The position numbers were made by a program, and so were the translations under genes. A stretch of 33,684 nt of DNA. Origin: Polyangiaceae bacterium. Its GTDB lineage: Bacteria; Myxococcota_A; Polyangia; Polyangiales; Polyangiaceae. The notes below the pieces were generated by a model. That model was not told the DNA's origin, made no database searches, and worked only from the letters and a program-made list of their open reading frames with translations. This document shows, piece after piece, positions 1 through 8,306 of the stretch (its first letter is position 1; every line of letters starts with the position of its first letter). The stretch lies in assembly GCA_016929495.1 (NCBI GenBank), contig JAFGIS010000624.1, forward strand, positions 1-33,684. Reading direction: 5' to 3'.

Positions 1-387
1 ATCCCGCGCTGGACGGTAGGGAAGCGAGTCCTGCAGCTTGCGAACCTCGTCGACCCCGGTGTAGCTGGCGCCATCGATCTCGCGCACATCCACGTCCGTC
101 CCTGCCGCAATTTCCCTGCAGGGACCGCACTCGAGGCAGGGGCTCGCCGTCGGCCCTGGATCGACGCCCGCTGCGACGCTCGCGGCGGGGCGGGTGCAGT
201 TCAGCGCCTTGGCCAGGATCCGCGCGCTCGTCGTCTTGCCGACGCCGCGCACGCCGGTGAACAGGAAAGCGTGCGCGACGCGATGGCTGGCGATCGCGTT
301 GGCCAGCGTGCGGGCGACATGGTCCTGGCCGACCAAATCCTCGAAGCGCATCGGCCGCCACTTGCGAGCAAGCACCAGGTAGCTCAT
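1..387 (-). CDS. dnaX: DNA polymerase III subunit gamma/tau, N-terminal part (cut by window edge)
   Basis: This is the clamp-loader ATPase that loads the sliding clamp and organises the replicative polymerase. The 129 visible residues begin MSYLVLARKWRP, then FEDLVGQDHV, the Walker A loop GVRGVGKTTSARILAKALNC, and a zinc module whose cysteines lie in ALNC followed by CLECGPC. The DGAS segment that follows also fits the family. The reading frame is open to the window edge, so the rest of the AAA+ core, domain III and any tau extension lie outside. The start at 387 matches the conserved family N-terminus. The gene is divergent from the histidine kinase operon, with 429 bp between the two starts. 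Confidence 0.95.
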   Translation of the reverse strand, partial: MSYLVLARKWRPMRFEDLVGQDHVARTLANAIASHRVAHAFLFTGVRGVGKTTSARILAKALNCTRPAASVAAGVDPGPTASPCLECGPCREIAAGTDVDVREIDGASYTGVDEVRKLQDSLPYRPARD

Positions 388-816
388 GTTCGAACCCCCG
401 ACGTAGCAGATCGTCGGACCGGGCACCATGGCAGGGCCTGCTCGGGGCGGCTCGAGTGTCCTGCCTCGGTGGTTCGCCGCAGCGCTCGACGGCTTCGGCC
501 CGGGCTGAGCCGCCCAGTCCTGCGGCGAACGCCCCCGGGTCCGAGCCAGGGCACGGCTTGCTGGGTCATTGCCCTGGCTTGCAGACAGGGCAATGGGGCA
601 GTGCCTTGCGGGGCGAGCGTTCGGCCCCTCGGTTCAGAGGGCGGCGAGACTCGCCTCCCGGGAACGCCGCCGGCGGGCGGTGCAGCCCGAAGCCAGGCTG
701 TCCCGGTCGCGTGCTGCCCCGAACGTGGCATGATGAGAGCCGACCGTGTCGCCTCCCCGCGTCGAGGCCATGGTCGGACGTTCTCGGACAGAGCACGCCA
801 TCCCGAACGACGACCC
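388..816. other. Gene-free, palindrome-rich region between dnaX and the histidine kinase gene
   Basis: I see no convincing gene in these 429 bases: open frames exist on both strands but encode Arg/Pro/Gly-rich sequence typical of GC-rich shadows. The region should hold the promoters of dnaX and of the kinase-bioA operon, but I could not pick a clear -35/-10 pair. It is unusually rich in inverted repeats: 472-482 with 520-530, 544-553 with 570-579, 567-576 with 586-595, and 643-648 with 650-655. Most of these would fall in the 5' leader of the kinase mRNA if transcription starts upstream of about 470. Confidence 0.6.
472..595 (+). repeat. Cluster of nested and alternative hairpins, possible structured 5' leader
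   Basis: GTTCGCCGCAG (472-482) pairs perfectly with CTGCGGCGAAC (520-530), enclosing a second small stem CGGCT/AGCCG (490-494 with 508-512). Next, AGCCAGGGCA (544-553) pairs perfectly with TGCCCTGGCT (570-579), while CATTGCCCTG (567-576) pairs perfectly with CAGGGCAATG (586-595). The middle arm is shared, so the last two stems are mutually exclusive, as in attenuators. No U-tract follows, and no known riboswitch class is recognised. The plus strand is assumed because the kinase operon lies downstream; the DNA alone does not prove orientation. Confidence 0.45.
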
Positions 817-2313
817 ATGGACGCTGTTCTTCTGAGCGGAATCCTGGCCGGCTGGGCTGCGACACAGATCGCGCTCGGGGCCTATCTCGTTCTGGCCTAC
901 TCCGTGGGGCGCCGCGAGGTCGAGTATCTCGTCTTCGGTCTGTCCTGTTTTGCGTTGGCGATCACGAGTGCGGGTGCCGCTTGGATCTACCTGGGAGTTC
1001 AAGCCACGTGGGTGCGCAGCATGATGCTGCTACACGTTGGCGCGATTGCCGCTTCGGCGCTCAACCTGCATTTCGCGATGTGCTTCTCCGGCGTGAAACC
1101 GTCGCGTCGGTTCCTGGCAGGTTTGTATCTGATCGCGATCTTGTTCGAGCTGCTCAACGCCAGCGGCGGCTGGTGGGTCCGTGACGTGTGGTACGAACGA
1201 CACACGCGATTCCTCGGGTTCGAGTGGCACGGCTACACCCAGCGACCCACGGCAGCAGCAATGACCTTCTACGTGCTCGCGGCGATCGCGGTGGCCGTCG
1301 GCTTGGCGCTCTTGTACCGCGCCCACCGATCGGGCCGCAAGGAAGCGCTGCCCGCTTTGCTCGGGGGGGCCGTCGTCCTGCTGGCGATGGGCAACGACGT
1401 GGCGATCGTCTGGCGAGAGTGGAGGACGGTGTGTCTGTTGCCACACGCGTTCTGGCTCTACGCACTGCCAGTTGCCGGTACGCTGCTCGGCCGCTACCGT
1501 GCTGCTGCCGGCGAGCTCGAGCTCAAAGAAGCGGTGCTTCGCCTCAAGACGGAGCAACTCCAGGAGTCGACCGAACAGCTCCGACAGATCCACGACGAGC
1601 TGGCGCGCAAACAGCAGCTCGCGGCGGTCGGTGAGCTGGCCGCAGCCATTGCGCACGAGGTACGCAACCCTCTTGCCATCATCATCAACGCCGTGGCTGG
1701 CCTGCGTCGAGCCACGGCGACCGAGAACGATCGCGCCACGCTGCTAGACATCGTGGAGGAAGAATCGGCGCGGCTCAACGGCCTGGTGACGCACCTCTTG
1801 CAGTACGCGCGTCCGGTCAAGCTGACGCGATCCAGCTTCGCTCCCGGAGAGCTCGTGCGTAGAGCCCAGTCCCTCGCCGACGAACGACACGAGGTGCTCG
1901 AGCTGGTCGATTCGGATGACGGCGTGACCAGCCTTCGTGCGGACGCGGAGCTTCTGGGACTCGCGCTCGACAACGTCGTATCCAACTCCATCCAGGCCAT
2001 GCCGGGCGGTGGCACTATCCGTATCGTCGTACGCAAGGACCAACTGAACGGTGCCCCCTGTGCGAGAATCGAGGTTCGTGACACCGGACACGGCATGGAC
2101 GAGAAGGTGCTGAGTCGCGCCATGGATCCGTTCTTCACCACACATCCGAGCGGTACGGGGCTCGGATTGCCGATCGTTCAGAGGATCATGGAGGCGCACG
2201 GCGGCGCGGTGCGGCTTGCGAGCCAGCCTGGCGAGGGTACCTCGGTGACGTTGCTGCTGCCGCTCGACGATCAGCTCGCTGCCGTGAACACAACTGCGGA
2301 GCCTCGTCCGTGA
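817..2313 (+). CDS. Seven-TM sensor histidine kinase
   Basis: A 498-residue membrane sensor kinase. The first 235 or so residues contain seven hydrophobic segments, beginning at LLSGILAGWAATQIALGAY and ending near FWLYALPVAGTLLG, like 7-TM sensor modules. A short coiled linker (ELKEAVLRLKTEQLQ) leads to the HisKA domain with H-box AAIAHEVRNPLA; the predicted phosphorylated His is residue 280. The ATPase domain has the N-box (N390), DTGHGM (D422), an F-box with DPFFTT, and GTGLGL (446-451). The start at 817 gives the hydrophobic N-terminus directly; an in-frame ATG at 730 is possible but would add Arg-rich sequence. It overlaps bioA by 4 bp (GTGA). Its probable partner is the sigma-54 response regulator two genes downstream. 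The signal sensed is unknown. Confidence 0.9.
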   Translation: MDAVLLSGILAGWAATQIALGAYLVLAYSVGRREVEYLVFGLSCFALAITSAGAAWIYLGVQATWVRSMMLLHVGAIAASALNLHFAMCFSGVKPSRRFLAGLYLIAILFELLNASGGWWVRDVWYERHTRFLGFEWHGYTQRPTAAAMTFYVLAAIAVAVGLALLYRAHRSGRKEALPALLGGAVVLLAMGNDVAIVWREWRTVCLLPHAFWLYALPVAGTLLGRYRAAAGELELKEAVLRLKTEQLQESTEQLRQIHDELARKQQLAAVGELAAAIAHEVRNPLAIIINAVAGLRRATATENDRATLLDIVEEESARLNGLVTHLLQYARPVKLTRSSFAPGELVRRAQSLADERHEVLELVDSDDGVTSLRADAELLGLALDNVVSNSIQAMPGGGTIRIVVRKDQLNGAPCARIEVRDTGHGMDEKVLSRAMDPFFTTHPSGTGLGLPIVQRIMEAHGGAVRLASQPGEGTSVTLLLPLDDQLAAVNTTAEPRP

Positions 2314-3617
2314 CGCTCGACCGCGCGTCGATTGTCGAGATCGACAAAAAGACCGTCTGGCATCCGTATACGCCGATGCAGCAGTACATCGAGCGCGCGC
2401 GGCCGCTCGTCATCGAGCGCGCCCAGGGGGCTCGACTGTTCGACGCCGACGGTCGCAGCTACATCGATGGCAACGCATCCTGGTGGACGGCCCTCTTGGG
2501 TCACGGCCACCCGAGGATCATAGAAGCGCTCGGGCGGCAGTCCCGCCGCCTCTGCCACACGGCGCTTGCGGGCATCGTGCACGAGCAGGCTGCGCGGCTC
2601 GCGGACGAGCTCGTCCAGGTAGCTCCTGGGCCGCTTTGCCGAGTCTTCTTCAGCGATGACGGCTCCACCGCCGTGGAGGTCGCGATGAAGATGGCCCTCC
2701 AATACCAGCGCCAGAGCGGTCAGGCCGGACGCACGCGATTCGTGGCGCTCGAAGGTGCGTTCCACGGGGAGACGTTGGGAGTGACGGCGCTCGGGGGAGT
2801 GGAGCTGTTCCGCCGGCCGTTCGCGGGCGTGCTGCTCGACTGCGTGCACGTTCCCTCTGCCGCGGACGGCTACGAGCGCGCCTTCGGCGCTCTGGAGCAA
2901 CTGCTGACGGAAAGCGGCCGCGATATTGCCGCCGTCGTTCTGGAGCCTCTGGTGCAGGGGGCGGCCGGGATGCGGATCTACGACGCGCGCTACCTTGTCA
3001 TGGCTCGGGAGCTGACACGCCGGTCGGGCGTGCTCCTGGTCCTCGACGAGGTCTTCACCGGCTACGGCCGGACTGGGCCGATGTGGGCGTCCGAGCACGT
3101 CGACGTGCACCCGGATATCCTCTGTACCGCCAAGGGCTTCACGGCGGGCACGTTGCCGATGGCAGCGACCCTGGTCACCGAGCAGGTCTTCGAGGCATTT
3201 CTCGGCGATGCGAGTCGAGCCTTCTACTACGGGCACACGTTCTGCGGCAACCCGCTCGGCGCGGCGGTGGCCCGTGAGGTGCTGGCCATCTACCGCGACG
3301 AGCACGTGCTCGAGCGCGCGCGCGGCAAGGCTCGGCGAATAGCCGAGGCCTTCGCCGGGATGGCTGAGATCCCGGGTGTGGTCTCGACGCGGTCACTGGG
3401 CATGATCGGCGCGCTCGAATTGCAGCACGGCGACGGATACCTCGCGCAATCGGGGTGGCGGGTGTACGAGCAGGCGCTGGAGCGCGGAGCGTATCTGCGA
3501 CCGCTCGGAAACGTGGTCTACGTCACTCCGTCCTTGAATATCGACGACGACGAGCTCGATGCGCTTCTGTCGATTGTGGACTCTTCGGTCAGAGCGGCCG
3601 TTTCCGAGGGAAGTTGA
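2310..3617 (+). CDS. bioA: Adenosylmethionine--8-amino-7-oxononanoate aminotransferase (biotin synthesis)
   Basis: BioA transfers an amino group from S-adenosylmethionine to KAPA to make DAPA in biotin synthesis, in the cytosol with PLP as cofactor. The 435-residue protein has the family signature near the N-terminus (VWHPYTPM, then ASWWTALLGHGHPR), the class III aminotransferase segment FVALEGAFHGETLG, the cofactor Asp in LVLDEVFTGYGRTG (D246) and the PLP lysine in CTAKGF (K275), followed by YYGHTFCGNPLGAA. It starts at GTG 2310 and overlaps the kinase stop by 4 bp, which indicates translational coupling. No bioB, bioD or bioF is nearby, so the other biotin genes must be elsewhere. Placement inside a two-component operon is unusual. 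Confidence 0.93.
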   Translation: MTLDRASIVEIDKKTVWHPYTPMQQYIERARPLVIERAQGARLFDADGRSYIDGNASWWTALLGHGHPRIIEALGRQSRRLCHTALAGIVHEQAARLADELVQVAPGPLCRVFFSDDGSTAVEVAMKMALQYQRQSGQAGRTRFVALEGAFHGETLGVTALGGVELFRRPFAGVLLDCVHVPSAADGYERAFGALEQLLTESGRDIAAVVLEPLVQGAAGMRIYDARYLVMARELTRRSGVLLVLDEVFTGYGRTGPMWASEHVDVHPDILCTAKGFTAGTLPMAATLVTEQVFEAFLGDASRAFYYGHTFCGNPLGAAVAREVLAIYRDEHVLERARGKARRIAEAFAGMAEIPGVVSTRSLGMIGALELQHGDGYLAQSGWRVYEQALERGAYLRPLGNVVYVTPSLNIDDDELDALLSIVDSSVRAAVSEGS

Positions 3618-4141
3618 CGCATCGGCTGCCAGAGAGGACCCACGTTTCCTTCGCGCCGGGGCGAGCCGTTCGCCTGCTTCGCGGTCTGGTAGTCGAGTGT
3701 GCACAATGCTGGAGCGGAGCGTACCAAACCCGCCGCCGCGGCAGTCCGTGCGGCCCCCAAGGACCCGTGCCGCTCGACGTGCTCCTGCAGGTACAACTCG
3801 AACTGAGCTCGCACGGCTGCCGCGCAAGGGCGCACGGTTCCGTGCGGTTGGGCGATGTTGTGTGCACGCCTGCCCGCGGCCGGTTCTGGATCACCGCGGG
3901 CAGCCTCCGCGTTCGGATCTGGTTTCGTGACCGGGACGGCACGCGCCACCGCTTGGATGGTCGGGTACGGGTCGACCGCAGCTCGCCGATGTGGTCAGTG
4001 AGTCGCCTGCGAGGTCTGCTCTGGCGGGAACACCGGCTGATTGGCCGCATCGAGCTACGGTTCGACCTGCGTCGGGGCTTGCCACGGCTACTTCGTGGGG
4101 TGCGGCTGGTGCCGCGTTCTGGCCAAAGCGAGGCGTTTTGA
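3614..4141 (+). CDS. Conserved-looking hypothetical protein in the kinase-bioA operon
   Basis: A 175-residue Arg-rich protein that I do not recognise. Support for coding: third codon positions are mostly G or C throughout, the frame is open from bioA to 4141, and a TTG start at 3614 overlaps the bioA stop by 4 bp (TTGA), the same coupling style as the neighbours. GAGGG lies just upstream, though closer than ideal. The C-terminal half looks beta-rich (GRFWITAGSLRVRIWFRD, then LDGRVRVD). It lacks a signal peptide and clear membrane segment. It has four cysteines in the N-terminal half (CAQC, later C residues) but no recognisable metal site. The antisense frame at 3518-3949 is rejected because it overlaps bioA and has poorer codon signal. 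Confidence 0.6.
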   Translation: MTHRLPERTHVSFAPGRAVRLLRGLVVECAQCWSGAYQTRRRGSPCGPQGPVPLDVLLQVQLELSSHGCRARAHGSVRLGDVVCTPARGRFWITAGSLRVRIWFRDRDGTRHRLDGRVRVDRSSPMWSVSRLRGLLWREHRLIGRIELRFDLRRGLPRLLRGVRLVPRSGQSEAF

Positions 4142-4190
4142 CACCGTGTCTTCGTGTGTCAAAGTGGCAGATATCTTGTCCAATTGACAC
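4137..4190 (+). promoter_or_regulatory. Cluster of GTGTC/GACAC half-sites upstream of the response regulator gene
   Basis: Within 54 bp lie GACAC (4140-4144), GTGTC (4146-4150), GTGTC (4156-4160), TTGTC (4176-4180) and GACAC (4186-4190). The first pair makes an 11-bp palindrome GACACCGTGTC. TTTGACAC (4137-4144) also pairs with GTGTCAAA (4156-4163). The half-sites at 4146, 4156, 4176 and 4186 are spaced by 10, 20 and 10 bp, so they would lie on one face of the helix. The cluster sits 15-68 bp before the start codon at 4205. A weak -24/-12-like match (TGGCA at 4165, TTGTC at 4176) overlaps it but lacks the GC of the -12 box. Autoregulation is an inference. Confidence 0.5.
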
Positions 4191-4204
4191 AGGGCTGCGC
4201 CGAC

Positions 4205-5593
<1,389 letters not shown>

Positions 5594-5674
5594 GAAGCGC
5601 CGAATGTCGCGGCGAATACCCTCGGTCTGAGCCAAGCAACGCCCATCGGACTCGATGCCACGCAGCGGCGCAGC

Positions 5675-6997
5675 CTACTCGTCGATGCGCACTTTGACGG
5701 CTGCCGCGTGCGCCGTCAGCCCTTCGTGGCGAGCGAAATCGACGATCTTGGGCCCATCCTCCGCGAGCGACTCGGCATCGTACGCGATCAGGCTCGACGA
5801 CTTGCGGAACTCGTTCGCGGACAGGGGCGAGGAGAAGCGCGCCGTGCCTCCCGTGGGCAGAACGTGGCTCGGGCCCGCGAAGTAGTCACCCACCGGGACG
5901 GGGGTGTGGGCGCCGAGGAAGATTGCCCCGGCGTGCCGGATCTGCGCGACGCAGCCTTCGTCGTTGCCAGTGATGATCTCCAGATGCTCGGAAGCGAAGA
6001 GATTCGCCAGCTCGCAGGCGTGCGCGAGATCACGGGTGATGATGATGCCGCTGTAGTGCTCGAGGGCCATGCGAGTCGCTTCGGTACGTTCGAGCTCCGC
6101 CAGCTGCGTGTCGAGCGCCGTCAGCACCTTGCGACCGAGCTCGAGAGACGGCGTGGCCAGGACGGCCGAGCCGGGGTTGTGCTCGGCCTGCGCCAGCAGA
6201 TCAGCCGCCACCCACGCTGGATTGGCGTGATCGTCCGCAATGACGAATACCTCGCTCGGACCGGCGATGCAGTCGATGCCGACGGTGCCGAACAGCTGTC
6301 GTTTTGCCTCGGCCACGAAGGCGTTTCCTGGTCCGACGATCTTGTGCACCGGACGGATCGTCTCGGTCCCGAGAGCCAGCGCCGCAACCGCGACGGCACC
6401 GCCGACCTGATACACTTCCCGGACGCCGAGCTCGTGGGCCAGTGCGAGCGCAAGCGGATGGATTCGCCCGCCGGTGGGCGGACTGACCATGACGATTTCC
6501 CGGACGCCGGCGACCTGCGCGGGGACGACCGACATGAGCACGGTCGAGGGATAGAGAGCGCGCCCGCCGGGAACATAGACGCCCACCCGTTCGATGGGCG
6601 TGTAACGGATCCCGAGAAGCCGGCCGCCCACGCGCAACGGAGCAGGCGCTTGCACCAGTATGTGCTGCTGGTAGGAGCGGATGTTCTCCGCGGCCTGCCG
6701 GAGCACCTCGAGCAGCTTCGGATCCAGGCTGCGATGGCTGCGCGTCAGTTCCTCCGGGCGAATGCGGAGCGAGGCGGCGTCGACTGTGGCGCGATCCAGC
6801 CGCGAAGTCAGTTCGGCGACCGCGCGGTCTCCTCCGTGGCGGACCTCCGCGATGATGTTGCCCACGATGCGCGGGACGTCGGGAGCGTCCGAGCTGCCAC
6901 CCGCGGTCAGTCCGCCTGCACGGAGCAGCATCGACAGCTCAGCGATGTCTGCTTCGAAGCTCGGTGATGCGAAGGATATGAAGCGCAGGGTCACCAT
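5675..6997 (-). CDS. hisD: Histidinol dehydrogenase
   Basis: HisD oxidises L-histidinol to L-histidine in two NAD-dependent steps, the last reactions of histidine synthesis. The 440-residue length matches the family. Landmarks in order: GVYVPGGRALYPSTVLM, KIVGPGNAFVAEAKR, GIDCIAGPSEVFVIAD, the zinc and substrate segment DLLAQAEHNPGS, the catalytic Glu-His pair in ASEHLEI, and the signature HVLPTGGTARFSSPLS near the C-terminus. The start at 6997 (MVTLRFISF) matches family N-termini; upstream in-frame sequence is Arg-rich and not homologous. No other his genes are in the window. It is divergent from the gsp operon and shares a 301-bp intergenic region with it. Confidence 0.96.
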   Translation of the reverse strand: MVTLRFISFASPSFEADIAELSMLLRAGGLTAGGSSDAPDVPRIVGNIIAEVRHGGDRAVAELTSRLDRATVDAASLRIRPEELTRSHRSLDPKLLEVLRQAAENIRSYQQHILVQAPAPLRVGGRLLGIRYTPIERVGVYVPGGRALYPSTVLMSVVPAQVAGVREIVMVSPPTGGRIHPLALALAHELGVREVYQVGGAVAVAALALGTETIRPVHKIVGPGNAFVAEAKRQLFGTVGIDCIAGPSEVFVIADDHANPAWVAADLLAQAEHNPGSAVLATPSLELGRKVLTALDTQLAELERTEATRMALEHYSGIIITRDLAHACELANLFASEHLEIITGNDEGCVAQIRHAGAIFLGAHTPVPVGDYFAGPSHVLPTGGTARFSSPLSANEFRKSSSLIAYDAESLAEDGPKIVDFARHEGLTAHAAAVKVRIDE

Positions 6998-7148
6998 GAC
7001 GCGGGTATGCTGGCGCACCTTCCGGCGCGATTCAAAGCCTCTGCGGCCCGACGACCCGAACGCGCCGGACGCGCGGGGGACAGACCCGTTTCCTCCCAGG
7101 ACGCGATGCGCAGCAGTGCGGACGGCCGATTGATCTGTCGGTTTCCAG

Positions 7149-7169
7149 TGACAACTTGTCTTTTGTGTG
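7149..7169 (+). promoter_or_regulatory. Candidate upstream activating site, shared with the response regulator gene
   Basis: GACAACTTGTC (7150-7160) is a perfect 11-bp palindrome. With its flanks it matches the sequence at 4139-4158 upstream of the response regulator: both read TGACAMCKTGTCTT, then one or two pyrimidines, then GTGTG. GTGTC (7188-7192) and TGTC (7197-7200) follow. The site lies about 107 bp upstream of the -24 element of the sigma-54 promoter candidate, a usual distance for an NtrC-type enhancer. Binding by the neighbouring regulator is inferred from the shared motif, not shown. Confidence 0.5.
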
Positions 7170-7265
7170 GGCACCAGGAGCGAGTGCGTGTCAGCCTGTC
7201 CACCACCCGGCGCGGCTCGCGGGCCAGTTCCAGCGGAGACCGCTGTTTTTCCTTGTGATTGACCC

Positions 7266-7281
7266 TGGCACGGCTCTGGCA
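7266..7281 (+). promoter_or_regulatory. Candidate sigma-54 (-24/-12) promoter of the gsp operon
   Basis: TGGCACG (7266-7272) matches the -24 consensus fully, and TGGCA (7277-7281) differs from the -12 consensus TTGCW at one base. The invariant GG (7267-7268) and GC (7279-7280) are separated by the required 10 bp. The expected transcription start would be near 7292, only about 7 nt before the GTG of gspC, which leaves almost no leader and truncates the ribosome site. That is the main reason for caution. Confidence 0.4.
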
Positions 7282-7298
7282 TATCGCGCAGCGGACAA

Positions 7299-8300
7299 GT
7301 GGCTTTCGACGCTCTGTTGAAGCGGTACTTCGCCGCAGTCGTTCTCGTGCTGATCGCGGTCGTGGCCTATTTCGAGGCCGCAGGACTGACCACCCTGATC
7401 GGCATTCCGATGATGGCGAGCACGGGATCCGCGGTGGGAGCCGAGAAGTCTGCGGTCGGAGCGAAGAGGTCGACGCCACCGAAATCCCGCAGTGCGGAGG
7501 CGATTCTGGCCCGCAATCCGTTCGACTCCGTCACCGGACCGCTCACGCCCAAACCGGTCGAAGAGGAGGGTCGACCGCAAGAGCTCGACCTGAGCGACCC
7601 GCTCAACGCCCCGCGGTGTGACGATGTGGAGCTCAGAATCATAGCCGAGTCACCCGACCCCGAGTGGTCTCTCGCCGCGCTGAAGGGACCCGGCGAAGAG
7701 CGGCCGACGTTGCGCCGTGTCGGCGATCAGGTCGCGGGCAAGCAGATCCTGTACATCGGCTACAACCCGCGGGAGAACAGCCCTGCCGTCTGGTTCAGCT
7801 CCGACAGTGCTTTGTGTCAAGCCCTGATGTTCGCCAAGGCAGAGGCCGCGACTCCTGCTTCGGGCACCGGTCCGAGCGCTGCCGACGAATCTGCTGACGC
7901 GGCCGAGGCCATGGGCCGACGTCGTCGCGGACCCTCCAAGGTGCCCGCAGAAATCGCCTCGAAGATCCAGAAGGTCAGCGACACCGAGTTCAACGTCGAT
8001 CGCGGTGTGGTGGACAAGATCCTGGAGAACCAGGCCGAGCTGATGCGCTCGGCACGTATCGTACCCGAACAGCAGGATGGCAAGGTCGTGGGTATCCGGA
8101 TGTTCGGCGTCCGCCCCGACACACTGCTCGGCACGCTCGGATTCCAGAATGGCGATCGCCTGGAGTCGATCAATGGATTCAACATGGCCAGCCCCGAGAA
8201 AGCGCTTGAGGCCTACGCACGGCTGCGTACGGCGAGCGCACTGAACGTGAAGATCAGCCGTCGCGGTCAGCCAATGGCCATCGACTATCACATCAAGTAA
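7299..8300 (+). CDS. gspC: Type II secretion system inner-membrane protein GspC
   Basis: GspC links the inner-membrane platform to the secretin. The 333-residue protein has a short cytoplasmic start, one membrane helix (about 10-30, AAVVLVLIAVVAYFEAAGL), a periplasmic homology region beginning with the typical ILARNPFDS (about 70-78), a Ser/Ala-rich linker (about 185-205), and a C-terminal PDZ domain (about 230-333) containing MFGVRPDTLLGTLGFQNGDR. The GTG start at 7299 puts the membrane helix close to the N-terminus; GCGGA about 4 nt upstream is a modest ribosome site. It is the first gene of the gsp operon, followed by gspD after 6 bp. Confidence 0.9.
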   Translation: MAFDALLKRYFAAVVLVLIAVVAYFEAAGLTTLIGIPMMASTGSAVGAEKSAVGAKRSTPPKSRSAEAILARNPFDSVTGPLTPKPVEEEGRPQELDLSDPLNAPRCDDVELRIIAESPDPEWSLAALKGPGEERPTLRRVGDQVAGKQILYIGYNPRENSPAVWFSSDSALCQALMFAKAEAATPASGTGPSAADESADAAEAMGRRRRGPSKVPAEIASKIQKVSDTEFNVDRGVVDKILENQAELMRSARIVPEQQDGKVVGIRMFGVRPDTLLGTLGFQNGDRLESINGFNMASPEKALEAYARLRTASALNVKISRRGQPMAIDYHIK

Positions 8301-8306
8301 GCGACA

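Larger units (their letters stand above)
6998..7298. other. Intergenic region between hisD and gspC
   Basis: This 301-bp gap separates divergent hisD and gspC. It contains the palindromic motif at 7149-7169 and the sigma-54 promoter match at 7266-7281, described separately. Part of it (about 7130-7175) is less GC-rich than its surroundings, as expected for control DNA. No gene is supported here. Confidence 0.7.

Noticed and set aside
271-816. Extension of the histidine kinase frame upstream of 817
   Set aside because: The added sequence is Arg/Gly/Pro-rich without homology, partly overlaps dnaX on the other strand, and contains the hairpin region. The hydrophobic N-terminus begins at 817.
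3518-3949. Minus-strand frame opposite the unknown gene after bioA
   Set aside because: It overlaps bioA by 100 bp on the opposite strand and its codon pattern is weaker than the plus-strand frame, which also has stop-start coupling.
5594-5674. Terminator between the response regulator gene and hisD
   Set aside because: Only a 5-bp stem (CGCCG/CGGCG) is visible, without U-tract, too weak to call.
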